From NCBI GenBank assembly GCA_900553255.1, contig USCI01000059.1:1-15167 (forward strand): a stretch of 15,167 nucleotides of DNA, read 5' to 3'. This DNA is from an uncultured Oscillospiraceae bacterium. Lineage in GTDB: Bacteria; Bacillota; Clostridia; Oscillospirales; Acutalibacteraceae. Below are positions 6,044 to 12,639 of this stretch, in pieces (positions within the stretch are counted from its first letter, which is position 1; each line of letters opens with the position of its first letter). The translations under genes and the position numbers were made by a program. Under the pieces are notes generated by a model. That model worked only from the letters and a program-made list of their open reading frames with translations. It was not told where the DNA came from and searched no databases.

Positions 6044-8053
6044 ATGAAGGAGCGGATTTACCGGCTGCTGATCGGCCGGGTGCCGGGGATCCGGGACCGC
6101 TGCCGGAAAAAACGGCAGCACGGCGGCGGGCGCACGGCGGCGCTGCTGTATGCCGTGTGGCTGAATGTACAGTATTATTTGCTGTTCCGCCGCAGCCTGG
6201 GGGAACCGGTTCGCGCCGCGCTGTATGAGGAACGGCGCCTTTACAGCGGCGGCAGCGAGTCCTCGCTGTCGGTGCGTGAGCCTCCGCAGGCCCTTGCCGA
6301 TACCCTCGCGGCGTATGATGTGATCTCCTTTGACGTCTTCGATACCCTTTTATTCCGGCCGCTTTCCGCCCCCGCCGACCTGTTCGACCTGGTGGGGATG
6401 ACGCTGCACTATCCCGGCTTCCGCGCCCTGCGGGTGCAGGCGGAAACACAGGCGCGGCAGATTAAGCGGGAAAAAACCGGTTCGGTGGAGGTGACCCTCG
6501 AGGAAATCTGGGCGGAGCTGTCCCGCATCTCCGGCATCCCGGCCGCCGACGGCATCCGCGCGGAGTGGGAGTGGGAACAGCGCTGCTGCACCGCGAACCC
6601 CTATATGCTGGCGGTGGTGCAGGCGCTGCGGGCACGGGGCAAAACCCTGTGCATCGTATCGGACATGTATCTCGGCCGCGAGCGGGTCCGCACCCTGCTG
6701 GACGGCTGCGGCTTCGGGCCCTTCGCCGCGTATTTCGTTTCAGGGGACGAGGGGGTATCCAAAAGCGGCGGCGGTTTATATGCCTGCCTGCGCCGTTCCT
6801 TCGGCGGACAGCGCCGCTTTGTCCATGTCGGGGATAACCCCCATGCGGATCAGAAGCAGGCGGCGGCGCAGGGAATTGCGGCGTTCGGGTGCACCAATGT
6901 GCAGCACGCGGGCGGACGCTACCGGCCGCAGGGGATGTCCCCTATTACTGGCAGCCTGTACCGCGGGCTGGTCAACGCGCACCTGCACAGCGGGTTTGCG
7001 GCATACTCCCGGGAATACGAATACGGTTTTGTGTACGGCGGCCTGTTCGTGGTCGGCTACTGCCGGTTCATCCACGCGTATGCAAAAGAGCACCGGCCCG
7101 ACAAGCTGTTGTTTTTGTCCCGGGACGGCGCGGTTCTGCTCGAGGCCTACCGGCTGCTGTATCCCGACGATGCCGACCGCACGGTTTACGCCTACTGGTC
7201 GCGGCTGGCGGCGGTCAAGCTGACGGCAGAGTATTATAAGGCGGAGTATTTCCGCCGGTTTATCCGGCACAAGGCCGGCCAGCACTTTTCCATCCGGCAG
7301 ATTGTCGGCGCAATGGAGCTGTCCGATCTGATCGACGGGCTGTGCCGCTGCGCCGGCGTGCGGCCGGAGGAGGAACTGACGCATAAAAACAGCGCGAAAA
7401 TCGAACACTATTTCCGGGATATCTTCGCGCAGGTGGGAGAACACTACCGCCAGCAGCGGGAGGCCGGCGGCCGGTATTACGGCGGGCTGCTGTACGGCTG
7501 CCGAACGGCTGCTGCGGTGGATATCGGCTGGGCGGGAAGCGGCGCGGTGATGCTCGATTACGCCGTCAACCGGTTGTGGGGGCTCGACTGCCGCATCACC
7601 GGCCTTCTCGCCGGGACGAATGCCGCCGCCACGCCGGAAGCGGACGCGGCCGAGCCGCTGCTGTTTGGCGGGCAGCTGGTCAGCTATCTGTACTCGACGC
7701 GTGAAAATCGGGATCTCTGGCAGTTCCACGATCCGGCACAGGGCCACAACCTGTACTGGGAACTGCTGCTTGGCGCACCGGAAGGCAGCCTGAAGGGATT
7801 CTATCCGGCGGCGGACGGCGGCGTGGAGCTCCGGCTGAAGGAAGCTCCCGCCGGGGCATCCCGCATTCGGGAGATCCATCGCGGCATTCTGGACTTTGTC
7901 CGGCTGTTCAGGGAAACCGAAGCCCGTCTCGGCCTGACCGTGCCGATCAGCGGGCGGGATGCCTATGCGCCGATGCTGCTGGCCGCCAGCCGGAAAAACC
8001 GGCGGTTTATGGCGGGGCTGGAGGGGTTGCTGGATGACATGCATATCGGATAG
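6044..8053 (+). CDS. HAD-superfamily protein with COG5610 C-terminal domain
   Basis: A 669-residue two-part protein. Residues 92-290 form a HAD domain: motif I is ISFDVFDTLLF (94-104), motif II is CIVSDMYLG (203-211, Ser206), the conserved lysine is in VSKSGG (238-243, Lys240) and the acidic motif is HVGDNPHAD (261-269). In motif I the nucleophile would be Asp97. The position two residues on, usually the acid/base Asp, is Phe99, and a second Asp is at 100, as seems usual in COG5610 proteins. Residues about 320-669 form the second domain, with KLLFLSRDGAVLLEAY (354-369), YWSRLAAVKL (384-393) and AAAVDIGWAGSGAVML (489-504), and are homologous to the whole protein at 3099-4469. The first 90 residues are basic and contain a weak hydrophobic patch (about 32-48). 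AAGAGGG starts 16 bases before the ATG. The HAD substrate is unknown; a phosphorylated glycan intermediate is a guess. Confidence 0.82.
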   Translation: MKERIYRLLIGRVPGIRDRCRKKRQHGGGRTAALLYAVWLNVQYYLLFRRSLGEPVRAALYEERRLYSGGSESSLSVREPPQALADTLAAYDVISFDVFDTLLFRPLSAPADLFDLVGMTLHYPGFRALRVQAETQARQIKREKTGSVEVTLEEIWAELSRISGIPAADGIRAEWEWEQRCCTANPYMLAVVQALRARGKTLCIVSDMYLGRERVRTLLDGCGFGPFAAYFVSGDEGVSKSGGGLYACLRRSFGGQRRFVHVGDNPHADQKQAAAQGIAAFGCTNVQHAGGRYRPQGMSPITGSLYRGLVNAHLHSGFAAYSREYEYGFVYGGLFVVGYCRFIHAYAKEHRPDKLLFLSRDGAVLLEAYRLLYPDDADRTVYAYWSRLAAVKLTAEYYKAEYFRRFIRHKAGQHFSIRQIVGAMELSDLIDGLCRCAGVRPEEELTHKNSAKIEHYFRDIFAQVGEHYRQQREAGGRYYGGLLYGCRTAAAVDIGWAGSGAVMLDYAVNRLWGLDCRITGLLAGTNAAATPEADAAEPLLFGGQLVSYLYSTRENRDLWQFHDPAQGHNLYWELLLGAPEGSLKGFYPAADGGVELRLKEAPAGASRIREIHRGILDFVRLFRETEARLGLTVPISGRDAYAPMLLAASRKNRRFMAGLEGLLDDMHIG

Positions 8054-9014
8054 GCGGAACCGGCCGCTTGTGCTGTACCACGCGGTCAGCTCCTACCAGC
8101 TGCTGGAGGTGATGCTGCACCGCATGCTGGTGCACGCAGGCGCAAGGGCGGTGCTGGTGCTGCCGGATTTCATCACCGGCAAATATCCGCAGGTCCGCCG
8201 TCTCGCCGCGCGGCAATGGTTTGACAAGGTGGTGCTGTTTCCCTATCTTAGAATCCCGCACCGGGAGGAAGCAGCGGTGCGGGCGGACGTCTGCCGGGCG
8301 GCCGAACGGCTGCTGCCGTATGCCGTGACCGATTTTTCGGAAATTTATGTCGCGGGCGCGCATTTTTATTTTTCCCTGTATCTGCTCGCGCAGGGCGTCC
8401 CCTTTACCATGTTTGAGGACGCCGCCGGCATGCTCAGCCGGCCGGAGGTGCTGTATGACGCGCTGCGGGTACAGTTTCCGGAGCACGCCGAAATCGCGCG
8501 CCGGCACGGGTTGTTTGACGGGGAAAACCCGCTTGTCCGGCAGGTGATCTGTCTCAAGGCGGCGCAGCGGCGGGACGTGTCGGCGGCGAGATACCGGGAT
8601 TTTTCGGTGGAGGATGCACTCGAGCGGCTGTCGCCGGCAAAGCGGCGGCGGCTGATCCGTTTTTTCCTCCGGCGGCGCATCCGCACCGATGCGCAGGCGA
8701 TTCTGCTGACTCAGCGCTTTGCATCCCTCGGCATGATGAGCGAAGGGCAGCAGCGGCGGCTGTATGAACGGCTGCGGGACGGCGAGCTGCGCGGGATACG
8801 GCTGCTGATCAAAAAGCATCCGGACGACACGCTGGATTATGCCGCCATTTTTCCGGACGCCGAGCAGATCCGCCCGGTGTTCCCGTCCGAGCTGCTGCCG
8901 TACGTGTTTGTCCGCAGGCCCGCGGTCGTGTACAGCTTTGATTCCACCGGCTGCGCCAACCTGCGCAGGCATTTCCTTGTTAAAACCGTGAGGAGGGAGT
9001 CCTATGCCGAATAA
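8034..9014 (+). CDS. GT52/sialyltransferase-like glycosyltransferase, divergent
   Basis: A 326-residue predicted GT-B enzyme, distantly like the GT52 and alpha-2,8-polysialyltransferase-like proteins that use CMP-sugars. The N-terminus VLYHAVSSYQLLEVMLHRM (13-31) matches the start these proteins share (hydrophobic strand, then S-x-YxLL). FEDAAGML (127-134) lies where the acidic D/E-D/E-G motif is expected but has two extra alanines. IKKHPDD (259-265) is the HP motif and VYSFDSTG (299-306) the S/T motif. It overlaps the HAD gene by 20 bases and the next gene by 11. The ATG at 8034 has GGAGGGG seven bases before it and gives the family-like N-terminus. Its neighbour is a similar protein with a cleaner acidic motif. 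With a CMP-sugar synthetase in the same operon, a CMP-ulosonate donor is the best inference. The product linkage is unknown. Confidence 0.68.
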   Translation: MTCISDRRNRPLVLYHAVSSYQLLEVMLHRMLVHAGARAVLVLPDFITGKYPQVRRLAARQWFDKVVLFPYLRIPHREEAAVRADVCRAAERLLPYAVTDFSEIYVAGAHFYFSLYLLAQGVPFTMFEDAAGMLSRPEVLYDALRVQFPEHAEIARRHGLFDGENPLVRQVICLKAAQRRDVSAARYRDFSVEDALERLSPAKRRRLIRFFLRRRIRTDAQAILLTQRFASLGMMSEGQQRRLYERLRDGELRGIRLLIKKHPDDTLDYAAIFPDAEQIRPVFPSELLPYVFVRRPAVVYSFDSTGCANLRRHFLVKTVRRESYAE

Positions 9015-10116
9015 CCGCGTGCTGCTGATCGTCAATTCCGTGTATCATCTGCTGACGGCGGTGCATTTGTGCCACACCCTCCTCGCGGACGCGGAGGCGG
9101 ATCTCATCGTTACCGATATCACGCCGCAGCTGCGGGATTGCATGCCCCGCATCAGGGAAACCGGGGTGTTCGGCAGGGTGCTGTTTGCCGCCGTGCGGGA
9201 GCTCAACCAAAAATATGCCGGCGCCAAGGGCGAGGTGCTTGACGAGGGGTTTTCCCAGGCGGAGCGGCTGTTCCGTTTTGCGCTCAGCGATGAGCTGGGC
9301 ACCTACGATGCGGTGTATTTCGCCAACTTTGACCCCTTCACGCGCATGCTCGCCTGCCGGCTGTACGACATGCCGTGCGTGTTTATCGGCTATGAGGACG
9401 GTTTTTCCTCCTATGTGATCGATTATCTGCGGGAGGACCGCGCCCCCATCAACCGCCACCCACAGGGCGGCAAAATCCGTGACAAGGTGGAGGGGATCCT
9501 GCTGTATGAGCCGCGTCTGGCGATGCGGGGCGATACGCTGCCTAACCTGCGGATGCCCAAAATCCGACGGGATAATGTGCGGCTCCGGGAGCAGCTCAAC
9601 CATATTTTTGCCTATACGCCGCCGGAAACCCAGGCGGATTTCCTCTTTCTGGAGCAGTCCTTCCGCGCGGAAGGGATTAAAACCAACGATATCGAGCTGA
9701 TGCGGCTGTGTCAGCAGACGGTCGGAGCGGGCCGCTTTGCGGTGAAGCCGCATCCGCGCAACCCCGAAAACCTGCCGTTCCGGCTGGGCTTGACCCGCAA
9801 ATATGCCGGCGATGCACCGTGGGAACTGTTTCTGCTTAACGAGGAGAGGCCAAACCAGGTGCTCCTCACCGTATGCTCGAATGCCGCGCTGACCGGGCGG
9901 CTGGTGTTCGGGATGGATATCCCGACGGTGATGCTGTACCGGCTGTTTGAAGGAAAGGTCCTCTGGAAGGAGGACGCGGTGCTCAGCCGGTATCTCCAGC
10001 GCTTCCGGCGGCAGTTCGCCGGGAAAAACTATTATGTGCCGCAGACGGTGTATGAGCTTAAGGCCGTTCTCGGCTATCTGGGAGAGGGTGGTGGTTCCCA
10101 TGGCGGAACCGGTTAA
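9004..10116 (+). CDS. GT52/sialyltransferase-like CMP-sugar glycosyltransferase
   Basis: A 370-residue predicted GT-B enzyme. LLIVNSVYHLLTAVHLCHTL (7-26) is the typical opening of GT52-like proteins. GYEDGFSSYVIDYL (129-142) carries the exact acidic E-D-G motif (131-133), FAVKPHPRNP (245-254) the HP motif (His250-Pro251) and TVCSNAALTG (289-298) the S motif. In the GT38, GT52 and GT80 sialyltransferases these three motifs form the catalytic acid/base and the CMP-binding site. This is the clearest CMP-sugar transferase candidate in the window. AGGAGGGA lies five bases before the ATG, and the start overlaps the previous gene's end by 11 bases. Its end overlaps the next gene by 17 bases. The donor is probably the product of the KdsB-like enzyme downstream, but this rests on context. 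Sialic acid itself is unlikely, as no NeuB or NeuA type gene is seen. Confidence 0.78.
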   Translation: MPNNRVLLIVNSVYHLLTAVHLCHTLLADAEADLIVTDITPQLRDCMPRIRETGVFGRVLFAAVRELNQKYAGAKGEVLDEGFSQAERLFRFALSDELGTYDAVYFANFDPFTRMLACRLYDMPCVFIGYEDGFSSYVIDYLREDRAPINRHPQGGKIRDKVEGILLYEPRLAMRGDTLPNLRMPKIRRDNVRLREQLNHIFAYTPPETQADFLFLEQSFRAEGIKTNDIELMRLCQQTVGAGRFAVKPHPRNPENLPFRLGLTRKYAGDAPWELFLLNEERPNQVLLTVCSNAALTGRLVFGMDIPTVMLYRLFEGKVLWKEDAVLSRYLQRFRRQFAGKNYYVPQTVYELKAVLGYLGEGGGSHGGTG

Positions 10117-11833
10117 GGTATCGGTGATTATACCGGTTTATCAGGTGGAGAACTATCTGGAGCGGGCGGTGGACTCGGTGCTCGCGCAGACCCTTGAGGA
10201 AAAGGAGATCATCCTGGTTGACGACGGCAGCGAGGACGCGAGCCCGCAGATCTGTGACCGCTATGCGCGGGAATATCCCGGGCTTGTCCGGGTGATCCAC
10301 AAGCAGAACGAGGGGCTGGGCTTCGCACGCAACACGGGTGTACGCGCCGCGGCGGGAGAGTACATCGCTTTCGTCGATTCGGATGACACCGTGCTGCCGG
10401 ATATGTACGAGAAAATGTATGCAAAAGCCCGGGAAGAAGAAGACGACATCGTTATGTGCGATGTGCAGATCCTGTATGTGGAGGAAAACCGCAGCTCGGT
10501 GGTCGCCTCCTATCCGCGCGGGGAGATCGACCTGGCGGACTACATTGCCAATGGCAACAACATCACCTACAGCGTCAACAAGCTGTTTCGCCGCCGCATC
10601 TGGGAGGAAAACCAGTATGAGCGCATGCTGTTTGAGGACATTGCGCTCATCCCGGCGCTGATGACCCGTTATCCCCGCATCGGCTATGTCCGGGAGCCGT
10701 TTTATCAGTATTACCGGCGGGCGAATACCCTCTCCACCACCTTTGCCGGGCCGATGGTGGATATCGTGCAGGCGTTCCGCAATTTTCTCGACCGCAGCGC
10801 CCCCGCATACCGGGAGGAGGTTGTCTACTGCACCGCCAAGCAGCTGTATTGGAACATGCTGCAGTCCCGGGTGCTCTTTCAGGCGGATTTCATCGGCCTG
10901 CTGCACGAATACAAAAAGGATTTCCTGCTCAATCCCTATATCGCCCGGGACGCCAAAATACGCAAGCTGCTGGATTATGTGGATAAGGAGGTCATCCCGG
11001 AAACCTTTATCTGTGTGCATATCGGCCGGCCGATTCCGGAGGGATACCGGCAGGCCATCGCGGAGCACTTTCCGAAAGCGGCGCTTGTGGAGGCGGACGA
11101 GAGCCGGTTTTCCCCCGATGAGCTGCCGCAGAATGTGCGTGACGCACTCGCCGGGGGGCATACAGCCTATGCTGAGGAATACTATGCGCTGAAAATCCTT
11201 GAGGAGCAGGGCGGAATTGTGCTGAAGCCGGAAATGCGGCCGAATCTGCAGATGAAAAGATGCCGGCTGGAGAGGATTTTTTTCGGCTTTGAAAACGAGG
11301 AGGAGCTGACCGCCGGCTGCTTCGGCGCGGTGAAGGGGCATTATGTGATTCAGGCGCTGCTGGCCACCTATGAAGCGGACAACATCTTCAACAAGGCGTT
11401 CCTTCCGCTGAAGGACCGGCTGCGGGATTTTCTGGCGCTGCATTTCCGGCTGAAGGTCAATGGCCGCAAGCAGCTGCTGAAAAAGGAAATCCAGGTATAT
11501 CTGCCGAGCGTACTGGCCTACGACATGAAGGACGGTGAAAACTGCTGCAAGCGCGCGGAGTTCCCGGTGCCGGACGGCTATGAGCTGATCAGTGACAGCG
11601 TGCTGAAGATGTGGTCCGACCGGCTGCTGGAAAACTGGAACCTGTACAAGCAGGAGCTGAACCGCAAGCCCGGCAGCAAACCGGCGCCGGTTCCGCAGGC
11701 TCCGGTGTCCGGCGGTGTGTCGCAGCAGGAACTGGCCCGGCAGATCCAGGAAGTGGTGGACAATTACGAAAGCTCCACCAGCTGGCGGGTCACAAAGCCT
11801 CTGCGTGCGCTGGCCAGATGGTTCAGGCGGTAG
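10100..11833 (+). CDS. GT2 glycosyltransferase fused to a degenerate GT32-like domain
   Basis: A 577-residue two-domain protein. Residues 5 to about 225 are a GT-A GT2 domain: VSVIIPVYQVENYLERAVDS (7-26), ILVDDGSEDAS (38-48), RNTGVRAAAGEYIAFVDSDD (77-96, DSD as DxD) and FEDIALIPAL (178-187). Residues about 303-425 follow the GT32 (sugar-binding DxD) layout: FICVHIGRPIPEGY (303-316), AYAEEYYALKILEEQGG (356-372) and FFGFENEEELTAGCFGA (394-410). At the place of the GT32 metal motif, usually GGIYLDTDV-like, it reads GGIVLKPEMRP (371-381), so the DxD is lost. A proline-rich linker (about 522-541) leads to the tail ESSTSWRVTKPLR (557-569), a motif that recurs at the ends of surface-glycan transferases. 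The ATG at 10100 is used; in-frame GTG codons at 10088 and 10091 are alternatives. The first domain should be active, while the second may bind the acceptor. Confidence 0.83.
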   Translation: MAEPVKVSVIIPVYQVENYLERAVDSVLAQTLEEKEIILVDDGSEDASPQICDRYAREYPGLVRVIHKQNEGLGFARNTGVRAAAGEYIAFVDSDDTVLPDMYEKMYAKAREEEDDIVMCDVQILYVEENRSSVVASYPRGEIDLADYIANGNNITYSVNKLFRRRIWEENQYERMLFEDIALIPALMTRYPRIGYVREPFYQYYRRANTLSTTFAGPMVDIVQAFRNFLDRSAPAYREEVVYCTAKQLYWNMLQSRVLFQADFIGLLHEYKKDFLLNPYIARDAKIRKLLDYVDKEVIPETFICVHIGRPIPEGYRQAIAEHFPKAALVEADESRFSPDELPQNVRDALAGGHTAYAEEYYALKILEEQGGIVLKPEMRPNLQMKRCRLERIFFGFENEEELTAGCFGAVKGHYVIQALLATYEADNIFNKAFLPLKDRLRDFLALHFRLKVNGRKQLLKKEIQVYLPSVLAYDMKDGENCCKRAEFPVPDGYELISDSVLKMWSDRLLENWNLYKQELNRKPGSKPAPVPQAPVSGGVSQQELARQIQEVVDNYESSTSWRVTKPLRALARWFRR

Positions 11834-11836
11834 GGA

Positions 11837-11857
11837 CGGATAAAACGGGTTTATCCG
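11837..11857 (+). other. Intercistronic hairpin in the largest operon gap
   Basis: An eight-base-pair stem (CGGATAAA, 11837-11844, with TTTATCCG, 11850-11857) has a five-base loop ACGGG and lies in the 62-base gap between the GT2 fusion gene and the CMP-sugar synthetase gene. There is no T-run after it, so it is not a normal terminator. It could be an mRNA-stability or attenuating element dividing the operon into an assembly/export part and a sugar-synthesis part. Confidence 0.4.
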
Positions 11858-11895
11858 CCGGCAAAGCGCTGTCGGCAGGAAAGGAAGGAAAATTC

Positions 11896-12639
11896 ATGCG
11901 TACGATTGCGGTAATCCCGGCGCGGTATAATTCGAGCCGGTTTAAGGGCAAGCCGCTGGCGGATTTATGCGGCCGGCCGATGATCTGGTGGGTCTATAAC
12001 CAGGTGCGCCGGGCGAAAGGGGTTGACGAGGTGATCGTGGCCACCGATGACGAGCGGATCCGCGGGGCCTGCGGGCAGTACGAAATCCCCTGCCGGATGA
12101 CGGCGGACACCCATCGGACCAGCACCGAACGGCTGTATGAGGTGGCGCGGGCGGTGCCGGCGCAGGTGTACATCTGCGTCAACGGAGACGAGCCGCTCAT
12201 CGAGCCGGCGCTTGTCGAACGGGTGATCCCCGTCTCTCTCAGCGGCTTTTTTGCCGCCAACCTGATGACCGCGGTTCACTCGCCGGTAGAGGTGGTGGAT
12301 GACACCAATATCAAGGTGGTGACCGACCGGGACGGCTATGCGCTGTTTATGTCCCGCAGCCCGATCCCGCACCCCAAGGCGGGAATGGATTATGTGTTTT
12401 ACAAGCATCTCGGCGTGCTGGCGTACAGCCTGGAGGCGCTGTGCTTTTTCGCCGAAACGCCGAAGGGGCCGGTGGAGGCGATCGAGGACATCAACGAACT
12501 GCGGTTTATCGAAAACGGCCGGCGGCTGAAGATGATCCCGGTGGAGGCGCATACCCTGTCGGTGGACACGCCGAAGGATCTGGATTACGTCCGCAAAGTG
12601 ATCCGGGACAGGCTGCAAAAAGGAGAGATCAAGCTGTGA
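11896..12639 (+). CDS. KdsB-like CMP-ulosonate synthetase (CTP:sugar cytidylyltransferase)
   Basis: A 247-residue enzyme with the length and layout of KdsB, which activates 3-deoxy-manno-octulosonate with CTP and releases pyrophosphate. The CTP-binding start is AVIPARYNSSRFKGKPLADL (5-24), KdsB-like (PARxxSxRxxGKPL) rather than NeuA-like. VIVATDDERI (46-55), HRTSTERLYEVA (73-84), VNGDEPLIEP (95-104), NIKVVTDRDGYALFMSRSPI (138-157), YKHLGVLAY (169-177) and SVDTPKDLDYVRK (222-234) follow in family order. The usual QGDEP is NGDEP here (Asn96), and the TERLxE motif is preceded by HRTS rather than HQSG, so the sugar may not be Kdo. AAGGAAGGA lies a few bases before the ATG. Its stop overlaps the aldolase start by four bases. 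No KdsA or KdsD partner is seen. It probably supplies the two GT52-like transferases. Confidence 0.85.
   Translation: MRTIAVIPARYNSSRFKGKPLADLCGRPMIWWVYNQVRRAKGVDEVIVATDDERIRGACGQYEIPCRMTADTHRTSTERLYEVARAVPAQVYICVNGDEPLIEPALVERVIPVSLSGFFAANLMTAVHSPVEVVDDTNIKVVTDRDGYALFMSRSPIPHPKAGMDYVFYKHLGVLAYSLEALCFFAETPKGPVEAIEDINELRFIENGRRLKMIPVEAHTLSVDTPKDLDYVRKVIRDRLQKGEIKL
12619..12627 (+). promoter_or_regulatory. Ribosome binding site for the GTG start of the aldolase gene
   Basis: AAAGGAGAG lies eight bases before the GTG at 12636, inside the end of the CMP-sugar synthetase gene. It selects the GTG that forms a GTGA overlap with that gene's stop, rather than any upstream in-frame codon, and this start gives the family N-terminus MSIQVLDCTLRDGG. 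Confidence 0.7.

Noticed and set aside
5031..6449. Minus-strand open frame of 472 codons across the exporter genes
   Set aside because: Low-complexity arginine, alanine and proline composition, and it spans three genes on the plus strand; a shadow frame.
6776..8044. Minus-strand open frame of 422 codons opposite the HAD/COG5610 gene
   Set aside because: Shadow frame with no motif and no convincing start; the plus strand carries conserved blocks.
10058..11443. Minus-strand open frame of 461 codons opposite the GT2 fusion gene
   Set aside because: No family resemblance; the plus-strand frame has clear GT2 and GT32-like motifs.
11896..12639. NeuA-type CMP-sialic acid synthetase
   Set aside because: The N-terminus is PARYNSSRFKGKPL, which is KdsB-like; NeuA has the PARGGSKG-type signature.
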